Below the pieces are notes generated by a model. That model worked only from the letters and a program-made list of their open reading frames with translations, did not search any database and was not told the DNA's origin. The position numbers and the translations under genes are program-made. Below, piece after piece: positions 43,893 to 51,400 of a DNA stretch of 64,000 nt. The DNA is from Hugenholtzia roseola DSM 9546. GTDB taxonomy: Bacteria > Bacteroidota > Bacteroidia > Cytophagales > Bernardetiaceae. Within the stretch, counting starts at the first letter, position 1, and each line of letters begins with the position of its first letter. The stretch spans positions 114,594 to 178,593 of the forward strand of contig NZ_KE383885.1 in the NCBI RefSeq assembly GCF_000422585.1. The letters run 5' to 3'.

Positions 43893-46394
43893 TTAAAATT
43901 TTATACCCATAACAAGCAGGTCATCTACTTGTTCATATTTTGTACCTATCCAATCGTTTAATTTTTGAGATAATGCTTTTTCTTGTGCTGCAAGGTTCAG
44001 TTTGTGAATAGAAGCAAGGTAGTTTCGAAAGTGTTTGCTCATCATTTTTTTCCCGAAATCGCCGCCAAATTGGTCTTGAAAACCGTCTGAATAGAGGTAG
44101 AAAATGTCGCCTTTTTCCACACTAATTTCATGTTGTTCAAAAACGGATTCGGCTTCCAAACCATCTCCACCGATGGATAAGTTTGTTCCTTTTAGGTAAA
44201 AAGACTCTCCTTTTCGTAGGTAGAAAAGTGGATTTTTTGCCCCCGAAAAGCTAATTTTATTTGTATTTTTATCAAACCTTATTAGGGCAATATCCATGCC
44301 GTCTTGAACTTTTAGGTGTGAAAGTTGCTTGCTTGTTTTGTTCAAATTATTGTTATCTTGTTTTAAATAGCGCATCAATTTTTGGTGTAAAGAAGCAAGC
44401 ACCATCTTGGGTTCGCTTATATTTTGGTTGTGAATAATCTCTTGTAAGGCATCAATTCCGATAAAAGACATAAAAGCACCCGGCACGCCATGCCCTGTGC
44501 AGTCGGCGGCGGCAATAAAGATATAGTTTTCTTTTTCTGCAAAAAAGTAAAAATCTCCCGATACAATGTCGCGCGGTTTGAAAAAGACAAACCCTTGAAA
44601 ATGAGCATTTTGCGTAAATAAATTGAGATTAGGCAAAACGGCTTCTTGTATTCTTTTGGCGTAGTTGATGCTGGCTGTAATGTCCTTATTTTTTGCTTCA
44701 ATCATTTGCCTTTGTCCATCAAGTTGTTCTATGTTGATGGTAAGTTCTTCGTTAATGAGATTAAGTTCTTCTGTTCTCTCACTGACTTTATATTCCAAAA
44801 CTTTGTTTTGTTCTTCTACTAATTTTCGGTTTTGTTCTGCAACTTTAAGGGCTTCCGCTTGCGCAATCGCCTGTTCGCGCTTGTAGAAATTGATTCTATC
44901 GGCTAAGGCAAAAGAAAGCAAAAGCATTTCCAACCCTCCTCCTATGGCGGCGGCATCACCTGTAAAATTATTATAGGGCAGAAGGGCTGCGCCTGCGCCT
45001 ACTCCTATCAAAATAAAAATCATATAAAGTCCCCAAGCAATCGTAAAAAATTTGGCAGGACGATAACCCTTTCTATAAACTAAAATAGAAGCAATTATCA
45101 TAAAAATAGCACTGCTCACAATCGATAACTGATTCAGGATACTGCCCCAAAAGATGCTCCCTGCCAGCACGACAGCGATTGCCAGCGCGTAAAGTAGCAT
45201 AAAAAAGTAACAGATGTATAAAAATTTCTTTGAATAAGTCTTTAAATTTAAGAAAGATTGCGTAAAAAGCAAAGCCAATATGCCTGATAAAGAAATCGTT
45301 AGACTTCCATTTTCTGCAATCCATATCGCGATATTGTCGGGTAGGTACTCATACAAATAGCCACGCATTTGCCCAAATCCCATGCCAACTAAAAGAATAT
45401 AAAAAATATAATAAAAATAATTCGCATCACGTAGCGTAATGAAGAGAAAGCTATTGTAAAGTGCAATTAAGATAACAAAACCGAAATACATACCCCAGAC
45501 AAAATCGAAACGGTGACGAAAGTTGAAAATAGGTTTAAGCGTGCTGACATAAATTGGCACTTGCACATAATTGCCTTCTATTCTGATAAAGAGGCGATAG
45601 GGCTTTTGCGATTCTAAATCGAGGTTGTAAATGATAAAATTATTGAAATAGTCTTTTAAATGAAAAGGATAAAATTGTCCTACTTTCTGTTTTTGTTCTA
45701 TTTCACCCTCTTGATTGAGCAAATAAAGTTCGGCATTTATCATAGCACTTCCCAATTCTAAGACCCAATCTTGGTTTGGCGTTTTGTTGATAAATTGCAT
45801 CTCTACCCAAATGGGGTGAGTCGCATTTCCAAAATTGAGAATAGGCAATCCAGAAGGCTTGATTAAGGGTTTTTCTCCTTTTTGTTCTAAATTTAAAATA
45901 TCTTTTATTGTTAGATTAGAAGTGCTATCTATCCACACTGCACTTTGAGGGGCAATAGAAGCAATCTCGTTCCTATCTATCAGCTCGATAAGGGGTAGGT
46001 TCGGATTTAAAAAAGGGTGAGCCGCTTGCAAAGTAACCTTTTCTAAGGTCTGTGCAGGGCTATTAGAAAAATTCGAAAAATAAGACAGAAAAAATAATGA
46101 ACAAGAGAGAATCAAATTCAAAGAAGGATATGTATTAGAGTTACTTTTTTTTATGCCATTGTAGCTTTGTAAAAAGTTAAATATAAAAAGTAAGCTACCT
46201 CTTACCGACGTTAGTTCGCGTATTTTTGTCCATTTATTCTCTTGTAGTGGTTTGTTTTTTTGTAAAAAAGAGAATAAAACTTCTTTTTTTCTTTTCCTAA
46301 AAAAAGAAAAAAAGAAAAAAGAAACAGCCAAACAGGAGCAAGATAGAAAGCAAAAAAGGAAAATATTTTCGAGTAAAATAGGAGCGGGCTGCAA
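43893..46394 (-). CDS. Second 7TM-DISM receptor with SpoIIE-type phosphatase
   Basis: The 833-residue reading frame encodes a DISMED2-like sensor (~115-285), a seven-helix DISM region (~300-510), a coiled coil (~520-590) and a SpoIIE phosphatase domain with SGDFYF, AADCTGHGVPGAFMS, QDGMDIALIRFD and YSDGFQDQFGG. The N-terminus is uncertain. The frame starts at MQPAP, but the likely signal segment (NLILSCSLFFLSYFSNFSNSPAQ) begins only near residue 90. An ATA-lysine-lysine at 46154 (residue 81) looks like a mutated ATG, and no Met lies between. Domain order matches the protein at 5995. Confidence 0.88.
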   Translation of the reverse strand: MQPAPILLENIFLFCFLSCSCLAVSFFFFSFFRKRKKEVLFSFLQKNKPLQENKWTKIRELTSVRGSLLFIFNFLQSYNGIKKSNSNTYPSLNLILSCSLFFLSYFSNFSNSPAQTLEKVTLQAAHPFLNPNLPLIELIDRNEIASIAPQSAVWIDSTSNLTIKDILNLEQKGEKPLIKPSGLPILNFGNATHPIWVEMQFINKTPNQDWVLELGSAMINAELYLLNQEGEIEQKQKVGQFYPFHLKDYFNNFIIYNLDLESQKPYRLFIRIEGNYVQVPIYVSTLKPIFNFRHRFDFVWGMYFGFVILIALYNSFLFITLRDANYFYYIFYILLVGMGFGQMRGYLYEYLPDNIAIWIAENGSLTISLSGILALLFTQSFLNLKTYSKKFLYICYFFMLLYALAIAVVLAGSIFWGSILNQLSIVSSAIFMIIASILVYRKGYRPAKFFTIAWGLYMIFILIGVGAGAALLPYNNFTGDAAAIGGGLEMLLLSFALADRINFYKREQAIAQAEALKVAEQNRKLVEEQNKVLEYKVSERTEELNLINEELTINIEQLDGQRQMIEAKNKDITASINYAKRIQEAVLPNLNLFTQNAHFQGFVFFKPRDIVSGDFYFFAEKENYIFIAAADCTGHGVPGAFMSFIGIDALQEIIHNQNISEPKMVLASLHQKLMRYLKQDNNNLNKTSKQLSHLKVQDGMDIALIRFDKNTNKISFSGAKNPLFYLRKGESFYLKGTNLSIGGDGLEAESVFEQHEISVEKGDIFYLYSDGFQDQFGGDFGKKMMSKHFRNYLASIHKLNLAAQEKALSQKLNDWIGTKYEQVDDLLVMGIKF

Positions 46395-46861
46395 AATAGA
46401 ATGATGTTAATAGGGGTAGTGAGGAGCAGAATACGCAAAAGCGGAGAGAGTGGGCTATTTATTTGTAAGAAAAAGCAGAAAACAGACTATATAAGTTCCA
46501 AATTTGTACAAATAAGTTAGCCAACACGCTTTTTTTTGGAAAGCACAAGATACGCTAAAAAACAACTCGATACAACCCTACGACGAAAAAATAAACGTTA
46601 AATCTTGTTTTTTTGCAGTGCCGAAGCCCATTTTATGGCTACATCAAGATTTGAGTGTAAAAGTTTTTTTTAGTTTTTTTATTTTAGTTTTTTCAAACTT
46701 ATCATTTTTTGGAAAAGCAGCGCGTTTTTTTTCGAAAAAGAGGAGAAAAGGCACGCCATAGTACGGCAAATCAGTTAAATTTCTTATTTTTGCCTTTCCT
46801 TTAATTCTTTCTAAGTCATAAAGCCGCTTTGTGCGGTCTTTCTCAAATCCAATTTAAGTCG
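46395..46861. other. 467-bp intergenic region, AT-rich
   Basis: This stretch has long T- and A-tracts and a possible promoter at 46785 for the small gene that follows. Reading frames here are shadows. No repeat of the families seen elsewhere was found. Confidence 0.5.
46785..46792 (+). promoter_or_regulatory. Putative -7 element before the small gene at 46862
   Basis: TATTTTTG matches TAnnTTTG. It is 70 bases before the start codon at 46862. This promoter could also serve the downstream non-coding region and reverse transcriptase. Confidence 0.4.
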
Positions 46862-47140
46862 ATGGAAAATCAAACGCCAACTCAGGACACGCCAAACAAA
46901 CAAGTACAGGTACAAATAGACCCTACGGCTGCTACCTTGGGCTTATTGCAGCACAATCAAGCCATGCTTCGCACCATTCTTCAAATTCAAATTCAAATTT
47001 TAGCCAAATTAGATGGCAAAGATAAACCAGAACATGCCAAAGAATATGAAACAATGGTCAATACAATTCTGACCCAACAAGGACAGCATGCCGCACAAGA
47101 TTTGTTGCGCTTTCGCGTACCCGAAAAAAAACAGAGCTAA
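46862..47140 (+). CDS. Small helical protein of unknown function
   Basis: The 92-residue protein begins MENQTPTQDTPNKQVQVQI and is mostly a Gln-rich amphipathic helix (LGLLQHNQAMLRTILQIQIQILAKLDGKD; YETMVNTILTQQGQHAAQDLLRF). No signal peptide or membrane segment is present. Its base composition resembles host genes, so I take it as the last host-like gene before the AT-rich island. ATG at 46862 is preferred; the frame extends to a start at 46829. It is upstream of the RT gene on the same strand with a terminator between. Confidence 0.6.
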   Translation: MENQTPTQDTPNKQVQVQIDPTAATLGLLQHNQAMLRTILQIQIQILAKLDGKDKPEHAKEYETMVNTILTQQGQHAAQDLLRFRVPEKKQS

Positions 47141-47340
47141 GTTTTGGCGTTTCGATAATATTTTATTATCTTCGACGCAGGTTGCCAGATTGCAGCTTAT
47201 CTTTTCACAAGTAATTTAGGACACCATTAGCCCCTATACCCCCTAATGGTCTGTGTATGAGTGGCTTATGTAAAAATAAGCACTTATAGTTTTACTTGGA
47301 AAGACCTTTTAGATGTTAAACTAAAAGGTCTTTTTTATAC
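47141..47340 (+). ncRNA. Candidate structured RNA upstream of the reverse transcriptase
   Basis: The 200 bases between the small gene and RT are non-coding and can form successive hairpins. First is GATAATA/TATTATC with outer GCGT/ACGC (47146-47178 region). Next is CCATTAG/CTAATGG with a C-rich CCCCTATACCCC loop (47224-47249). Third is GCTTAT/ATAAGC. A terminator ends it. Position directly before an RT gene with a retron-like fold is the hallmark of an msr-msd RNA, but I do not find clear a1/a2 inverted repeats or a marked branching G. A leader RNA of the RT operon is the alternative. Confidence 0.4.
47301..47336 (+). terminator. Rho-independent terminator before the RT gene
   Basis: AAGACCTTTTAG and CTAAAAGGTCTT pair perfectly over 12 bases around an eight-base loop, followed by TTTTTT. 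It lies 22 bases before the RT start codon, so the RT is either read through or has its own promoter. Confidence 0.9.
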
Positions 47341-47357
47341 AATTTGTTTAAACGCTT

Positions 47358-48422
47358 ATGCTCGAACCCGATGTTGTAAAAAAAATTGTAGCGGCTAAAT
47401 CGTATCGAAAAGTTGTGTGGGGAAAAAAAACTTTTTTTGAACCAAACCCTTTTTTTAAGCGGCGTTTGCAATGGTTGTACCGTCAATTATTGCCTTTGTA
47501 CGAGCCGCCTGCTTGCGCTTTTGCCTATATAAAAGGTAGAAATTATGCACAGTATCGAGCGGTACATCAAAAAAATCACTATATTTATGCCATAGATTTA
47601 AAATCTTTTTTTAATTCAATTACTACGCCGCAAGTTAATAATGCCTTACAATCCTTTTGCAGCCCAGCAGTGGCGGGCTATTTAGCTGATGCGCTCACTG
47701 CTGAAGGCGTTTTGCCTATTGGATTTCCTACTTCACCGCTTATTAGCAACATTGTATTTAAAAATTTAGATGAAAAAATTGTAGAATTTGCAAACAAAGA
47801 AGGTTTATCTTATTCAAGGTATGCAGACGATATACTCATTTCTTCAAACAAAAAAATAACTACGCAAAACTTAAATGCTTTTGTGTATTTGATAGAAAAA
47901 AATGGATTTAAAATAAACTTTAAAAAATTTAAAAAAGTAGATAAAAATACGAATCTTTCCACACTCTCTTTAAAAGAAAGACGGTTTTTAAACCTTTTAC
48001 TACATCAATGGCAAAAAAAAGGCTATATGGACACAAACCTGTGGTTTTTGGCTGCGCATAGAAAAAGCTACGCAAAGCCGCAAGATGCGTTATCTAACTT
48101 TTTAAGAGCAAAAATTTTCCCTTTTAAAGACGATTTCCCCAAACTTTGGGCGCAATTTGAGCGTATAAGCAAGCAGTATCCTTACCAAACACAAAATCAA
48201 ATGGAAGAAAACAGCATACCCGCAACAGAAAAAACACAAATAATGAAAGAACAACCTAAGTCACCTACACAATATGCACAAGCTCCAGAACCAGTAGTAG
48301 TTAGTGCTACGACTAATGCTACTAAGTTGACGTTTTCGGCTTCAAGACAAGAACTAGAACAGTATAGAAGAACTCCTGTTTCAGGCTCGATAGATAATTT
48401 TTTTAAAAATCATTGTCAGTAA
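47358..48422 (+). CDS. Retron/UG-like reverse transcriptase
   Basis: The 354-residue protein has an RT palm at about 30-260. Motif A is YIYAIDLKSFFNSI (Asp80); before it is AYIKGRNYAQYRAVH, close to the GRS..NA..H pattern of retron RTs. The PTSPLISN block is at 124-131, and the catalytic YADD is at 155-158, followed by LIEKNGFKINFKKFKKV. No group II intron maturase or integrase domain and no VTG-like retron thumb mark are seen. Residues ~265-354 are a Gln/Pro/Thr-rich tail ending SIDNFFKNHCQ. The gene is AT-rich and lies 14 bases before the giant gene. Retron, abortive-infection-type or unknown-group RT are all possible. Confidence 0.85.
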   Translation: MLEPDVVKKIVAAKSYRKVVWGKKTFFEPNPFFKRRLQWLYRQLLPLYEPPACAFAYIKGRNYAQYRAVHQKNHYIYAIDLKSFFNSITTPQVNNALQSFCSPAVAGYLADALTAEGVLPIGFPTSPLISNIVFKNLDEKIVEFANKEGLSYSRYADDILISSNKKITTQNLNAFVYLIEKNGFKINFKKFKKVDKNTNLSTLSLKERRFLNLLLHQWQKKGYMDTNLWFLAAHRKSYAKPQDALSNFLRAKIFPFKDDFPKLWAQFERISKQYPYQTQNQMEENSIPATEKTQIMKEQPKSPTQYAQAPEPVVVSATTNATKLTFSASRQELEQYRRTPVSGSIDNFFKNHCQ

Positions 48423-48436
48423 AATATTTATACATT

Positions 48437-51400
48437 ATGTCTAACCTATGTTCAATAAACGGATTTTTATCCAATACTAACACAAGAATAGAATTTTACA
48501 AGTCTGTTATTGAGTTAAGTCAAAGTATCGTTTCTGATTTTTTTTATGTAACAAAAAATTACGCAACTTTAGACAATATACCTCAAGAGCAACTGCAAAA
48601 AGATTTATTAAACACTATACAATCAAATGAACTTTTTAAAAAACTTAAAAATGTATTTAATACAGGTTCTCCTGAACAAAAGTCACTTGCTGGAGCTATA
48701 ATATCTTACGCTCTTGGAGATCTAAAAAGCGAAATAAATAGCCAAATAACTTCAGAAACGTCAGTAGTTTTAGATATTTTTAAAAAATTTAATATTTCGA
48801 ACGATTCTCGAGGAAAACTAAAACTTATAAATTCTTATGAAAATCCGCTGTTTGTTAATTTTTTAAATGAAGCCAGTGTATTCTTTTCAGCTATTCAAAA
48901 ACAAGACACAACAGACCTTCTACAAATCCAACAACAATTAGAAGAAACACTAAGATTTGAACTACCTGCACCAGCTCCACAAAAAATAGAACCAGAAAAT
49001 AAAACTACTACTTCTGTTGCGGAGGCAGCTGCGCAAGTGCCTATTACTCTTTCTACTGAAGCAATTGTACCAGAACAAACAAGTTATACAGACACTAATA
49101 TTTCTTTTGAATTAATAGAAACAGAATCAGTTTTTAACAGCGCAGACGAAGAACAAGAAGAAGAGGCAGAATACAATGAAAACGCCTATAATTTCGAAGG
49201 TACTAATAGAGAAAGTATAAGAAAAATAGCAATAGAATGGAGTAAAGAGTTTTTTAAAAATAAATCGTTCAAATCTAATTCAGATATTGATAATTTTGTT
49301 GATGCACTTTATAACAAAAGTATAAAAGATATAACATTAGATGGCGAAAGTGTAAGTAGACTAAAACAGTTTCTAAAAAGAGAAGTAATTCAAGAATATC
49401 TTTTACAAATTCGCTATGCGCTACGCACTCCAAGAATAGTAGAGTCTGACGTTGTATTTAAAATTGAAGGTTTAAAGCCTAATGAATATTTAGTTTTTAA
49501 TCATTACAGTGCTGACTATCCTGATGCTCCAAAATTTGATACACTTCCGCTGCAGCAAATGAATGATTTAAATCATCATTTCTCTAACTTCTTAGAAAAG
49601 AACAATTCAGCTAAAAATATACAACGTTATTTTAAAAATATTGATGATAAAAAACTATATACTTCTGGTTTAGCAATATACTCTGGTACTTTTATTTTTG
49701 GAGAAGATAGAGTTTTAGAAGTTGAAACAGATATTTTAAATTTCTATAAAAAAATAGAAGGTAAAAAACCAATTACAGAAACAAAAGATGGAAATCTTGA
49801 TAGAACCTCAATTAGTTTAGGAATAGCTTTAAAGTTTAATTTTGAAACAGACTCCGAAAAAATAAAAGACGCAGTTGATTCATTAGTAACTGACGTAACT
49901 AATAAAATTTATCAAAATAAATCTGGTAGATTGTACGGTAATTTTAGTGAGGCTGAAAATGTAGATTTGATTTTTGGAGAAGTAGATGCTCAAACTATTG
50001 AAAAGAATAAAGTTAAAACAACTTTTGCATCATATTTTATTAATAAATCTGGTGAAATAGCTTTACCAGACTCGTGGTTTTTTAGAGATATAGATGAAAG
50101 AAATAGAATTACAGAAGTAAAATATTTTATTGAAAAAACAAATAAATATCAAGGTACTACTGACGGTACTAATCAAGTTGATAGTTTTATACTAAAACTA
50201 AAGTACAAAAAACAAGATAGTGAAAAAGAATATACAGTTATTATTGGTAATTTAGAACCTCCCAAAGCAGATTCAGGTAATTACCTTGAATTTTACAAAG
50301 AATTAAATGATTTATTAGGTAATAATAAAGAAGTACAAGTTACCAAAAATAATATTAGAGGTGTTGGTTTAGGTTCGATAAAAGAATTAGGTTATAGTTT
50401 ATACGCCAACTCTGGTTATATGTATTTACAAAAATACGGCGGAAAATTTAATCAAGAAAAACACAATATTTATTTATTTCAAAATTTAATGACTGGCGGT
50501 GTATCAGACGCTGAAGTTTCAAGATTAAAAGAAAAACAAAAAGAATTAGCAGAAAAAATTAAAAAAAGTCCTAACTCTGAAAAACATAAAAAAATATTAA
50601 AAGCCTTAGGTTCATCTCCAAAAGAAATAGAAAAATTAAGTGTAGAAAAAATTATTGATATTTTAAATAGACCGCTAAGAATTGATACAAAAGATTATAT
50701 AAAATTCTTAAAAAATCTTGGTTATATTGTTTCTCCAGTAATGATAAATACTTCGAGGAGAGGTAGTTCTATGTTATTTTTTACACCGCCGGGAACTGTA
50801 GTGAAAATTTATAATTCAGAAAGTAAAAAATTTGAAGAAAAACGTATTACAAATGAAAAAGAGTTAATAGAATATGTAAATAAATTAGTTACAGGAGGTA
50901 ATGTTGCTGAGAGAGGTAGATTACTTGATTTATCCAGAGTAGGAATAAACGCAGTTTATTTAAGACGAAAAACCGTTGGAGTCAAAGAATTAAAAGAATT
51001 ATCACAATTAACCCAAAGTATTTCTACAAAATCTGAGGGCAATAAAACAAATTTAAAAAAGCAACAATTATTTAATTTTGCACAGGCAAAATATTTACAT
51101 TTTTTGGTGAGTCAAGATTTACAAAAGAATAATGATAATTTAACTCCAGAAGAACAAAATATAGTTAAAGAAATTAAAGGTTTATTCTTTAGTGACTTTG
51201 AAAAATATCATACAATTTTTGATTCATTAAATGATGAAAAAACTCAAGAAGATATTAAAGAATATGTTAATTTAGCTTTAAGTTTTGAAAATCAAATTGA
51301 TAATTACTTGTTTTTTTCGGAGAGTCAGAGAGGTATTTTAAAAACTTTAAAAAATAAAGGTATAACAAATTTAAAAGATTTATTTTCAACAGAAAGATTA

